Part shown: positions 51,301 to 61,540 of the stretch, in pieces
How positions within the stretch are numbered: the first letter of the stretch is position 1
How the letters are laid out: each line of letters begins with the position of its first letter
Assembly: GCA_934045905.1 (NCBI GenBank)
Contig: OW203771.1
Span: 24,436,069-24,500,068, forward strand
Length of the DNA: 64,000 nucleotides
Direction: 5' to 3'
DNA from: Leuctra nigra
Lineage: Eukaryota; Arthropoda; Insecta; Plecoptera; Leuctridae
The notes under the pieces: generated by a model
What the model was told of the DNA's origin: nothing
Database searches by the model: none
The model's input: only the letters and a program-made list of their open reading frames with translations
Made by a program: the position numbers and the translations under genes

Positions 51301-54300
51301 ACTTCGCGGATCTCACAGGAAATAGTAGGCTGTATTTCCAAAAATGTGTCCGTCACCATCAAAGTTTTAGATACAGGTCACTGCTGTTTGCAGGCGCTCG
51401 CTTAAAGCATGAATTTCTTCTAACGACTCGGCTTCGTCCATGATGAAAAGATTACGTAACAGGGATAAATAATGACTGAACGATACAGCTCACCAGTATG
51501 CACGGCGTGTTCACGTAACTCGAAGGTCAAACGTATCTCGAGGTAATCGCAGCAAGCACAAGCGTCTGAAGGTCGTTGTTGTCCCACGTCGATTTTGGAT
51601 TTGAGCACCAAAATGCCAACGTTCGGGCTCCACACGTCGCGTCTTGATCACCAGGCCCCACGTTGTGTGCGCCAAAATGCCACGCCGGCGTCGTCGCCTC
51701 GGGCAGAAATAACCAGTGCCGGGCTAGCAACAGCTGGAGATGGGTGTGGGCGGGTGATCTCGTGGTAGTTGACAAAGAGAGAGACACGACATGAGCGAGA
51801 GCAATAGGATCAGAACTAGGTGCTAGACTATCAAGACATAAGGCTGTGATGTCCAGTTGACATTAATTATGGTTTTATTACATAAAGTGAGGAATAAATG
51901 AACAGTCAAATAAACACAACATACAAATGATCAGAATGAGATAACAGATTACCGGGGGTTTGACCTCCTCGCGTAAATGGACTCTGTGTACAACACAGGT
52001 CGTAACCTCATCAGCTGTGTGCCTGGAGGCAACACAACACATGCAATTGAATGAATAGCAAATAAGACTGATACAATACAATTATAAAATAACGACAGTG
52101 CAATGTTGCTTGCCGAACTGATTCGGACTTTTACTAGTAATTATAACAACTCGTTACTTACACTTCTTGATATGATGCTCGCCGAACTACTTCGGACATT
52201 TACATAAATAGAACTCGTACAGACGACGTTCTAAGATTACTGGACTTACTTAATACAATGTTGAATTTAGAAAGGTTTATAGATCGAAAAGGGTGCCCTT
52301 TCCCTGACTGCCTGACTCTCCGCGGAGACAATCCAAGTGTGGCCACACTTGATTGCAATACAAAAACTACGCAACGACAAAATACATTAACTACTCTATT
52401 TCAAGTAGGCCACAGGGGCACAATAATGATTCTGTTAACAAAGCTCAAGATTGAACCTGCAAGTAGGGGCTGGACGACCAGTCGCACTACGTTATATCCG
52501 CTACAACTTAGCGTGGTTACAATCTACATTTAAACACTACTCACGCGGCGATGTGAAGTCGACGACGGTCAGCCAGAGAAAAAGAATGAGCTCAGGTCGC
52601 CGATCCGCGAACTCGACTATCATTGACCATTGCGCATGACATCTTTTCTGCTCTAGGCGACCCTCCAAATATGGGTACAAATGCCGGCTAATGGTAACGA
52701 CTTGACGTTGGCGCCAGCGCCGAATTCAAACCGTTACAACTTCTCATTCCTAGGTACTATTATTGACCAACGTTTAGCCTGGAATTCTCATATTGACAGC
52801 ATAGCAAAGAAAATATCTTCTGGTCTATTCGTATTACGGAACCTTTCTCTACACCATAATAAAGAACTTCTAATGTTAGCTTACTTTGCAATCATAGAAT
52901 CCCACATCAGATACGGCATTTGTGTATGGGGAAACAGTTCAAAGAAAAATATTGACCGGATACTAATTTTACAAAAAAGGGCAGTTAGGATAATTTTAGA
53001 ACTTAAAAATATGGAGTCATGCAAAAGTAAATTTAAAGAATTAGGAATAATGACCGTCCCTGGCATATATATCCACACAACTATCATGATGGCAGTGAAA
53101 AATGTGTCACTTAATAAAACAAATGAATGCGTACATAGTCATAATACCAGGAGAAGAAACGACATCCATGTAGAATCTAAAAGACTAAACATTTCAAGCA
53201 AAGCCCCTAGTACAGCTGCAATAAGTCTTTTCAACAAACTTCCCAAAAATATTAAAGAGATGAAGGATACAAGTATATTTTATAATAGCCTTAAAGATTA
53301 TCTTATAGAAAAATCGTTATATAGTGTACAAGAGTATATGGGCGAGTAAAAGTAGAAATAATATAAGTTAGACTAGAGATGTAAACTAAGTCTGTTAAAT
53401 GTACGTAATATTCAATCTATTTCTTATATGTTAAATTTCTCTTGTAATTAATTAATGGATTTGAAGGACGAGAGAGTGTGTTTTATTATAACTACCTACT
53501 TATAACTAATTGTTAAAACAATGTACATTGTAACTGACAATTCAATAAATAAATGAAATGAAATGAAATGAATGTAATTTCGTTTGAGAACAGTTGCTCC
53601 AATTAATATAATGATAACATTTAAGACTAAAACTAGATGCGCTTTTGTTTTGTATGATTCAATTCTATCCTTTATTTAGTCAATTGTATTATTATCGTTT
53701 TTTTTAATTTATTATACAAGAAAATACACTAGGAAAACGCTCTGAGTAACGCGTTGATGAGCGAGCACGGATATGCGCAACACCTCGAACCGAAATTCTG
53801 TCTATTGAAAATGTCATTAAAAGCCAATTATTCTTGAATTTCGTCACAGACTTGTATGAAAATCTCCAACAATTCCTAAAATATTGGTCCCAATAACCAC
53901 GCAAAGCTTTAAGTTGATCGATTGAACCCTTATGATTGAACGATTCCTTGTTAATTTCCAAAAATCACAGGATATCGTTCAAAAAAATGTTAAACGGTCA
54001 TATCAGTTTCATAATACGTTTGAAAGTTTCTGCTCTAATTACCTTGAAGTGAAGATTCGAAGATTCCGTGAAATATGAAATTCGAGAAATATGATAGCCA
54101 ACACGCAAAATATCCGTAAACTGTCGATAACTATTGAATTTAAACACAGTTTAGTCTGAAAATTGTCAAAAATACAGATAATGTTGGACCCGAAGACCAT
54201 GCAAAATTTTAAGTTGATCGGTCAAACGGTTCTGGTTTAAATTTCAAAAAGTACATGAAATATTTTTTAAATTTTAACCAATGGGAGGATTTGGCTGAAA

Positions 54301-54539
54301 ATTTGTAAAATAAGAGACAATGTTGGTCCTAATGACCATGCAAAATATAAGGTCGATCACATTTGTCGAAGTCCATTTTCATTTTTCAGCCTATCAGGAG
54401 ATGTTTATTTAAATTTCAACCAATGAATGGATTTCAAAAAAAATTAGGGTCTGCAAAGAGAGAATGTTGGTTTTACATGTGTGCAAAATTTCAGATCGAT
54501 CGGTGAAACGGTGCGACCTGTGTATCGGCTATTAGCAGC

Positions 54540-54571
<32 letters not shown>

Positions 54572-56192
54572 AGAGGTCCGTGCCAAAAGACCCAAAAGGA
54601 GACGCTCGCTTCGCTCGCTCAATTACAACGTAGCTCCGCTAAACCAACAATGGCTTGTCGGCAAGGCTACTAAATACAACTATACAAAACACAATAAAAT
54701 GATAAACACTCTCAGATATCAATATACTCTTGACTATTACACAATTCAAAATAATAGTATAAAGACACAAATAATATAATAATTATAATTCCACAAAAGA
54801 GAAACCAGAAACAAATGAAAAGGCGCCCCTGATTCCACAGAATTGAATACCAGTTTACAATTACCTAATCCAAATTTTCTACAACCCATTTTTTTATTAT
54901 TGTTTCCACTTCAAAGTATTCGAACCACATTATAAATTATAATCATTTCCTCGGAAGTCTCGATCATTATATTGAATGGTACAAATGCTTAGTCACCCAA
55001 ACACACAACGAACAAACAAAGAAATTACCTCTTTTTGCACCATGTGATTGGTTATTGTTGGCAGGATTCGCGTGACCACGTCTCTGGTTCTCTCACTCTG
55101 CAATCGGACACACATTGAAGTAAAAGAGTCATAGTTGTCTTGTATTAATCTGAATATTATGTGATGCTCATATTAGCTATATCTTAATCTTACCTCAGTC
55201 CGAGCGATATTGCACACGACACAAATTGATGATATCATTAAGACAGTCATTAGTAACTCATAAACTGTCCAATATTCAAACTTGCCGGTCTGCAAACTCC
55301 TAATGCATTCGAACATTACTGTCAGAATATGCACGAAACCATATCCAATTACACTGAGAAAAGACAATGAAAAGAGATCGTTGACAGTTTTTGCGGCGTC
55401 GCAAAGTATGGAGTGAATAGACGACACAGTTCGTAAAATTACGACGTCCGCTTGATGACCTTGAGCCTGTAGGTACTCGTTTAGGTGAATGAAACATTGA
55501 CGCAGTGCAAGAACGCAACACATGAACTGCAATTCTGATAGAAGAATTATGAAATATTGTGAGTAAAACGTGATGACGATAAATGCTGGCATGGAGAATC
55601 CCAATACAAAAATATCGAGCAGATAATATAAGAGAGTGCTGAGAAATGTAATGGCAATGAAGGCCAACACGATTAATTGGTTCTTTGTGTGTGGAACTTT
55701 GAGAGAAATTATCTCCATCGAAATGTCAAACTCACGTAAACATTTGAAGAACAAAATTAACTTTTCCTGCCTGAATCCCTTTATAGTAAAGCAAATAGCT
55801 GGAACGGCCCCAACCATACTACGAAATAATAATGTATAATACTGGATCGTGCCCGATTTATAACTGATGTCTTCATAAAGACAATAGTCTACGTTGTATT
55901 TAGATGCCGCGCCAAGAGCGATGACGATGACAGCGCTGTAGACCGCTCCTAGACGTGACACTACAAGAGTGACGCTGCCATTGACGTGTTTGACGCGACA
56001 ACTGACGAGACCCATGAGTTGTGAGATGTAGATCATCGGCAAGGCGCTGGACAACGCGTCTACTGGCCTCCAGCGAGCGCGGAGTTTCTGGAGAACGCTG
56101 CCTTTAACAGTTACCCACTCGTCACGAGGTCGGTCTGGACTCCAGAGGTCTCCAGCTTCCAAATCAGCTTCTTCACTTGTCCTTAAAGCCAT
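48323..56192 (-). CDS. Gustatory receptor, 7tm_7 family (gene A, four exons)
   Basis: Predicted seven-helix insect chemoreceptor of the plasma membrane of sensory neurons; the ligand cannot be inferred. Four exons (56192-55194, 55097-55029, 48541-48452, 48373-48323) join in phase 0 to give 402 residues, the normal length. Exon 1 holds six to seven hydrophobic stretches. The C-terminal exons carry FTAGGFFSMDLDLLYS and TTYLIVLLN, matching the family's final-helix pattern (usually TYhhhhhQF; here N-V replaces Q-F). The ATG at 56192 was chosen over an upstream in-frame ATG at 56342 because gene B starts at about the same place. Intron 2 is 6.5 kb and filled by transposons; introns 1 and 3 are 96 and 78 bp. 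Linking the distant C-terminal exons to this gene is inferred from phase, strand and family pattern. Confidence 0.8.
48452..48541 (-). CDS. Receptor A exon 3
   Basis: Acceptor TTATTTCAAG; encodes LTALSITLINKKVDFTAGGF plus FSMDLDLLYS; donor GTGAGT. Conserved region before the final helix. Confidence 0.8.
48656..49476 (+). pseudogene. LINE reverse transcriptase, left part
   Basis: Reverse transcriptase fingers and palm: IPIHKKG, NYRPVSILPTISKVFEK, the catalytic motif FMDLSKAFD, GVPQGSVLGP and the LFADDS catalytic box near 49255. The N-terminal endonuclease is absent, and the frame breaks where the LTR element was inserted. The downstream part resumes in frame at 52743. Confidence 0.9.
49477..50519 (-). 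repeat. LTR (3' in element orientation)
   Basis: 1043-bp long terminal repeat. Lacks 18 bp (around 49712) that the other LTR has. Confidence 0.92.
50581..51090 (-). pseudogene. Retrotransposon integrase C-terminal remnant
   Basis: 169 residues resembling the end of a Gypsy-type integrase: NEVTGYTPAYVNFGRE, then HVGDRVLKRDFHLS and LAPRYEGPFEISKK, the small barrel that follows the catalytic core. The catalytic D,D,E region is missing upstream, so no active enzyme is expected. Confidence 0.85.
51678..52738 (-). repeat. LTR (5' in element orientation)
   Basis: 1061-bp partner of 49477-50519; its inner border is followed on the - strand by TTTTGGCGCACACAACGTGG, a plausible tRNA primer-binding site. 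Confidence 0.9.
52743..53349 (+). pseudogene. LINE reverse transcriptase, right part
   Basis: Continues the frame of the left part. Thumb and C-terminal region: FLGTIIDQRLAWNSHIDSIA, HIRYGICVWGNSSKKNIDRI, LQKRAVRII, ending LIEKSLYSVQEYMGE and TAA. An open frame is kept on both sides of the LTR insertion, so the LINE was fairly young when hit. Confidence 0.88.
53729..54622 (-). mobile_element. GAGCGAGC-ended repeat, full copy 4
   Basis: On the - strand it runs from TTGAGCGAGCGAAGCGAGCG to GAGCGTTTTCCTAG before T. A ~30-bp poly(A) run lies at 54540-54570. Interior has several CAAAATTTTAAGTTGATCGG-like repeats. Confidence 0.7.
55029..55097 (-). CDS. Receptor A exon 2
   Basis: Acceptor TCCGATTGCAG; encodes SERTRDVVTRILPTITNHMV QKE; donor GTAATT. 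Phase 0. Confidence 0.8.
55194..56192 (-). CDS. Receptor A exon 1 (333 residues)
   Basis: Starts MALRTSEEADLEAGDLWSPD; ends CNIARTE at donor GTAAGA. Contains most of the helices. Its 5' part (55918-56155) is nearly identical to receptor B. Confidence 0.82.
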
Positions 56193-57674
56193 GGCAACAA
56201 AGACACTGGCAATACACCTTAGAAATGTTAGCAAGTTGTAGGAGAGTATTTGAAAACAAACCAACTTGTATATTTCGAAGATAAGGACCTGTTGGATAAA
56301 AAAAAAAGTTAAACGATAAAACATTCTCTGAATTATCAACAATGTTATGTAATATTTTACTTATAATTTCAGGGAAGAGTGACTTCAAAGTGATTTTGAT
56401 TTCACAGAAACATAATAAGAGCAATAGCAATATATAATAGGCATAATTATTAATTAGCTCAAACTGCAATATTACCTGAATATAGAAAATTGAAGTTTTA
56501 ATATAAATCCTTACAATTTGACAATTAAAATTACCAATAACATTTAATCTATGATATTGATGAGTAATCATTGACAGTCGCTAAATAGATAATATAAAGT
56601 TGCGCTTGTTAATGTCTCTTGACTAAAATGTTGGCCTTACAGAAGCCATGCCCATACCTCCAGAGGCGGTACAAAAAGGTACAACATCGGCTTGTAGGCA
56701 ACTCAGTTATATCGCAGTTAAATATAGACCCAGTCGAATAATTAGGCTATTTTAACTTAACTAAAAGCTGGTCAAATATTACACTGGTTTATTTATTTGG
56801 CGACCACCCTTAAATTCCTGGATAATTTCATATTATGTGATACAAAAGTACTACACGAAAACAACTCAGCTGAAGAAGAACACGTGCCCATAAAACTATA
56901 AGGAGAACTCCTTATGTAAATCAATTGAAAGAATTGAGAAGATACTTGCAGTTACTCCCAGCCCAGCTCCAGTCGCTTAAGAAACTAATTGAAATTATTG
57001 AATTATCATTATATTTTATTGATAGTTCCTTTGTTCAAGTAATAGCATTTTATAATTAAAATGGCGCGATCAAGTGAATTGATGAATATTTAAGAGCATC
57101 ATTAGAAGTAACTATGACAACAGGTCAACAAACATTGCGCTCATCCCACAAATTGCAAATATTTTCAGCTCGCACGAAATAATTAATAATAATATCGCAA
57201 TTAATAATAAAATATTTATTCAAGGAACGAGTAGTATATATAGTAGAACATATCATTTTAATGATAAAATTCATTAAATACTACCAAAACATACACATAT
57301 AACCATCTAGAATAAAAGAAGAAGTGAAGTTATAAATAAGTCAGCAAGACTCAATTTCATAATTCAAATTAGTGGTTCCTTGATGGTTGTTCCATTGCCA
57401 TAGTTCTTGATGGGAAAATCTGTGGTATGGAATATCGAAATATTTACTTTTTCTGCATTGATTACTATATCCATGGATATTGCTATTTGAGAGGTAACTG
57501 TCTGAGTTTGGAATTGCATCCAGGTTTGAATTATAGTTGTAAAGAAGAGAGATGTACACATTTAAGGGATCTGAAAATTTCTAAGGTATGTGATAGGATT
57601 TATTAATAAAAGTTTACAAGGATGAAAAATATTGCAAGGAAATTACGTTATAGATCATTGTGTTGTTAGGTACT
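56193..57674. other. Spacer between the two receptor genes
   Basis: AT-rich; presumably includes the receptor A promoter. No transposon or gene recognised. Confidence 0.55.
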
Positions 57675-57740
57675 CTATGAATGTTCAGGAGATCGCATAT
57701 TGAGCAGGACGATCAAGTAGGTGGTGATGGCTCCTCCCAT
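57675..57740 (-). pseudogene. Receptor B exon 4
   Basis: Acceptor TGATGTTGCAG; encodes MGGAITTYLIVLLNMRSPEH S and TAG. Confidence 0.75.
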
Positions 57741-57818
57741 CTGCAACATCAGACAACGCGTTACAAAACTGTCTTCTTCTTCATCAGTTTCAACAACACA
57801 AGAACCAAGGCAACTCAC

Positions 57819-57908
57819 CGAGTACAACAGATCCAAGTCCATGGAAAAGAACCCACCAGCTGTGAAGTCGATCTTCTTGTTGATCAGAGTGATCGACAAA
57901 ACCGTCAA
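57819..57908 (-). pseudogene. Receptor B exon 3
   Basis: Acceptor TTCCATGATAG; encodes LTVLSITLINKKIDFTAGGF plus FSMDLDLLYS; donor GTGAGT. About 96% identical in DNA to gene A, including the following 78-bp intron. Confidence 0.75.
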
Positions 57909-58017
57909 CTATCATGGAAAAGAACAGACTTTATTAAATATTCTTGAAATATGGCTTTTTCCTTATGACCTAGTGTAGGTGGATGTGAATAATAAAAAAA
58001 CGGCAAGATGAAAAGAT

Positions 58018-58190
58018 TTTTCTTCTTCGGGATTCGAACCCGGCTACTCTGAATGTCTAGTCCAGTGCAACACAGCCACTGCCATTTGGACTGCATCCTT
58101 AGCTCAGGTGGTAGAGCAATGGGATCGCTGGCACTGGACAGGGCATTCAGAGGAGCCGGATTCGAATCATGGAGGAGAGAATTTTTTTCA
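58018..58190. repeat. Inverted pair of tRNA-like (SINE head) sequences
   Basis: The right half has a box A-like TAGCTCAGGTGGTAGAGCA at 58099 and a box B-like GGATTCGAATC at 58159. The left half is an inverted relative (GGATTCGAACCC at 58029). The spacing and the lack of a closed acceptor stem argue for SINE-derived sequence and against a functional tRNA. Confidence 0.6.
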
Positions 58191-58327
58191 TCTTGTAGTT
58201 GGTATTTATAAACATTCTTTATCAAACACTATATTTTCTCAAAAATTATTTTCTGATCCCCGTAACACCCATTTCAATTTAACGATTCGAGGTCACAACG
58301 AACTCAAAACTGTTTTATAATAGAATA

Positions 58328-58719
58328 CTAGGAAAACGCTCTGTGTAACGCGTTGATGAGCGAGCACGGATACACGCAACACCTCGAACCGAAATTATGT
58401 CTATTGAAAATGTCATTAAAAGCCAATAATTGAATTTCGTCACAGACTTGTATAAAAATCTCCAAAACCTCCAAAAATATTGGTCCCAATCGAAAGATAA
58501 TTTATATAAAATTTGAACCAATCACATGATCCCGTTCAGAAAAGATCCCAGGGACCGCATAGATTACGCAAGTATGTTTGCAAAATTTCAGATCGATTGG
58601 TTGTGCGGTTTGACCTGGGCAGTGCAGGCAAAAAAACATACAAACAAACAAACAAAAAAAAACACACACAGAGAAAGTGCCATAAGAGTACCGTGGTGAC
58701 GCTCGCTACGCTCGCTCAA
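58328..58719 (-). mobile_element. GAGCGAGC-ended repeat, internally deleted copy 5
   Basis: Both ends present (CTAGGAAAACGCTC and ACGCTCGCTACGCTCGCTCA), but only 392 bp long against ~820-925 bp for full copies. Confidence 0.7.
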
Positions 58720-58723
58720 TAAT

Positions 58724-58790
58724 AAAATAGAATAGAATAGAGTAGAATAGAATAGAATAAAATAGAATAGAATAGAATAGAATAGAATAC
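58724..58790. repeat. (AGAAT)n microsatellite
   Basis: About 13 tandem pentamers of AATAG with few interruptions, starting directly after repeat copy 5. Confidence 0.9.
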
Positions 58791-59160
58791 ATTATTTAGT
58801 CCAGATTGATTTACAGATCAATAACAATTGACAATATATCTACAATATGTCTTGGCAATATCCATAATATCTTAATATGTTGTTGACTTATGTTATGTTG
58901 TTGTTGAATGTCTTGCATGAAAGGAGAATAATATGAGGGAGGAAAGATGACCAAAGAGGATAGACAAACGGACTCCTTCAGGTGAAAGAAGAAGGGGTGA
59001 GGCATGGAAGTGTGGGAATCGGCCATTGAGCTGTAAATAACCCACATTGTCTGACACATTGCCATTGTATCATACGAGAGATCATTAAACACAACGGTGG
59101 CATACAGAGCATATTGTGTGTAATTCATAACTGTAATCATAGACTCATTGAATTCGTAAA

Positions 59161-60087
59161 ACTATAGGAAAACGCTCTGAGTAACACGTTGATGAGCAAG
59201 CACGGATACGCGCAACACCTTGAACCGAAATTCTGTCTATCGAAATTGTCCTTAAAAGCCATTAATTCTTGAATTTCGTCACAGACTTGTATGAAAATCT
59301 CCAACAATTCCTAAAATATTGGTCCTAATAACCATGCAAAGTTTTAAGTTGATTGATTGAACCTTTATGATTGAACGGTTCCTTGTTAATTTTCACAAAT
59401 CACAGGATGTCGTTCAAAAATATGCCTGGGACCATTCTTGATATAAGTGTGTGAACACAATTTTAGATGATCTGTTGAACGGTCATATCAGTTTCATGTT
59501 TGAAAGTTTCTGCTCTAACTACTTTGGACTGAAGAGTCGAAGTTGCCGTGAAATATGAAATTCGAGAAATTTGACAGCCAACACGCAAAATATCCGTAAA
59601 CTGTCAATAACTTTTGGATCACAAATAAATACACACTCATATACAAATAACACATGCAAATTGTCAAAAATACAGATAATTTTGGTCCCAATGACCATTC
59701 AAAGTTTTAAGATGATCCGTCAATCGGTTCTAAATTAAATTTCAAATATCACATGAAAGATTTTCTTTAAATTTTAACCACGGTTGTATTTGCAATTGTA
59801 TTTGCGGTTGTGTTTGCAAGTTTGTGGACAATATTGGTGGTAATGACTTGTCAAATTGATAGAACCAACCAATCAAATGGTATTTTTTTAATTTAAACCA
59901 ATCAATGGATTTCAAAAAAATTAGGGTATGCAACGCCCAGAAATGTTCCATATACATGTGTACAAAATTTCAGCTCGATTAAAGTAAAACTGTGACCTGT
60001 ATAGCCTCAGTAACAGGAAAGAAACAATAAAAAAACAGAGGTCCGTACCAAAAGAGCTAAAGAGAGACCCTCGCTTCGCTCGCTCAA
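59161..60087 (-). mobile_element. GAGCGAGC-ended repeat, full copy 6
   Basis: From ACTATAGGAAAACGCTCTGA to CGCTTCGCTCGCTCAAT; homologous throughout to copy 4. Confidence 0.7.
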
Positions 60088-60138
60088 TGCAGCTGATCGT
60101 CTCAAACACTCTTACACAACAAGCAAAATAAAAAGTAT

Positions 60139-61383
60139 TGAAACCTGCGGGATTTGGCTCAGAGGGTAGAACACAAAGAATCAGCAATATTATAATTTGT
60201 TTATTACAGAGAAAATAAATGTTCATTGATGTGAAAAGAGCAATCAAAAATTATGAAACAATATTACGTTCGATACGTCGGCAGTAGTGATGATGTCGTC
60301 TGGTTTGTTTACTTCCGCGTAAACAAGTGGATGGCGTTGACTCTTGCGTAGTGTGTCCCGTGAACTCCAGTCCACCAGCAGAATGGAATGACTGGATATG
60401 TCACCTCCTTCAGCTGCGATGCGATGATGTTGTCTAATAACCCCTTGGTTACCAGGACGTCCAGCAGTCCGTGCACAAGGAGTGACCTCCTCGAGCAGTT
60501 GGATCAAGTTGGCTCAGGCTAATGACGTTCGTGGTTGCAGACTCGTCGGTTTCTCCCGGAGTTGCAATTCACTAACTTTTATACTTTAACATTTACTGAC
60601 TTTAATGTTGAAACTGTTCAGTTGATCACTTGTAACTTGAAATTGTCATAATGCGATATTATTTGCCTCAGCATTAGGCTTGAAGTTTGAATTTACCGGG
60701 TTGACGTTTATACAAAAATGTTATTTTAATGTTTACCTTCGATCACATCGGCACTGTCTCGCTGAAATTATACTATGTTGCGTGCACAAGGCTTCACGGT
60801 TCGCGAGGCAGGTCTCACTGCTCTGAGAAAACTCCGACTGATGAAGTTTGGCTGGTAGCTTGACGTTTTATACCCTCTCACCTCGGTTTACCGCCAAAGA
60901 ATATGATTGGTTGGTTTTGTACACGTGGTAGCTATTTTTAGGCATTCTGTCATTTCTAAAGCCCGCGAAACGACTTTCTTTCTGCACGTAGGCCCATGCT
61001 TTTCTTGGAATCACTGAAAACTAGTCTGGCTGACTGGTTTTGTAGCGTTATCACAATGACTGGTTCACTTGTTATTACGTGGTGACATCACAATTTAGGT
61101 AAGGTCACATACTTTTTATATGGATTCACTCACTTTCTTGATATAATTGCACATTGTTAAACTTATTTGATTGCTCGTTATATTTTTGTCTATATTTTGA
61201 TTGCTGTTGAATTTTAAGATTGTAAGTTTACATAATGATTCTAATTAATTACTTTGTGTTCAGTTAACCTTGACTCTAAGAATGCCATGCTACAAGCTTG
61301 TTCATTCTTTAAACCTATTTCAAGCAAACATTATTATTTTTTTTAAAGTTAATTTTCTAACCTAGATAGGCCAACTTGTTACA
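60139..61383. mobile_element. Solo LTR with 4-bp TSD
   Basis: 1245 bp beginning TGAAACCTGCGGG and ending CTTGTTACA, flanked by GTAT at 60135-60138 and 61384-61387. No second copy or interior. TG...CA ends and a 4-bp TSD indicate an LTR left by recombination. It has the terminal TTACA of the LTRs at 49477-52738 but is otherwise different. Confidence 0.65.
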
Positions 61384-61390
61384 GTATCAC

Positions 61391-61456
61391 TCTTTGTATC
61401 TTCTGATCGGTTGCTGTTGACATAATTCGGGTGACAACGCTTCTTGTTCTCTCACT
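61391..61456 (-). pseudogene. Receptor B exon 2
   Basis: Acceptor TTACTATTACAG; encodes SERTRSVVTRIMSTATDQKI QR; weak donor GTGATA, one codon shorter than gene A. Confidence 0.65.
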
Positions 61457-61540
61457 CTGTAATAGTAAGAAATCAGTGAAAAAGAGTAGTAAATATTTAA
61501 TGAATCTGATTTATCAATACAAATGCTACTCGTATCTTAC

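Larger units (their letters stand above)
49477..52738 (-). mobile_element. LTR retrotransposon, internally deleted, 4-bp TSD
   Basis: LTRs 49477-50519 (1043 bp) and 51678-52738 (1061 bp) differ mainly by one 18-bp indel. Ends are TGCC...TACA on the + strand, with the target ACTT duplicated at 49473-49476 and 52739-52742. The 1158-bp interior keeps only an integrase C-terminus, a primer-binding-site-like TGGCGC next to the - strand 5' LTR and scraps. There is no gag, protease or reverse transcriptase, so it is non-autonomous. The 4-bp TSD and integrase type suit the Ty3/Gypsy group. Confidence 0.92.
48630..53572 (+). mobile_element. 5'-truncated LINE (Jockey/CR1-like), split by an LTR element
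   Basis: Two collinear pieces, 48630-49476 and 52743-53572, flank the LTR insertion. A short A/T-rich tail with (ATGAA)n repeats ends at about 53572. The left border is approximate, because the reading frame is closed just upstream of 48656. Confidence 0.85.
48542..55028 (-). other. Receptor A intron 2 (transposon-filled)
   Basis: 6487 bp holding a non-LTR element split by an LTR element, then a GAGCGAGC-ended repeat. 54623-55028 is unremarkable AT-rich sequence. Confidence 0.75.
57909..61390 (-). other. Receptor B intron 2 (repeat-filled)
   Basis: Holds an inverted pair of tRNA-like sequences, two GAGCGAGC-ended repeats, an (AGAAT)n microsatellite and a solo LTR. 58791-59160 is unremarkable. 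Confidence 0.7.

Noticed and set aside
55173..56342. Receptor A as a single 389-residue open frame with start at 56342
   Set aside because: The last six codons run past a GTAAGA donor, the first 50 lack a counterpart in gene B, and the family's C-terminal exons are found downstream.
58097..58175. Possible tRNA gene
   Set aside because: Box A and box B motifs are present, but the stems do not close and an inverted relative lies beside it; more likely SINE-derived.
60244..60507. 87-codon - strand frame
   Set aside because: Falls wholly inside the solo LTR; no recognisable domain.
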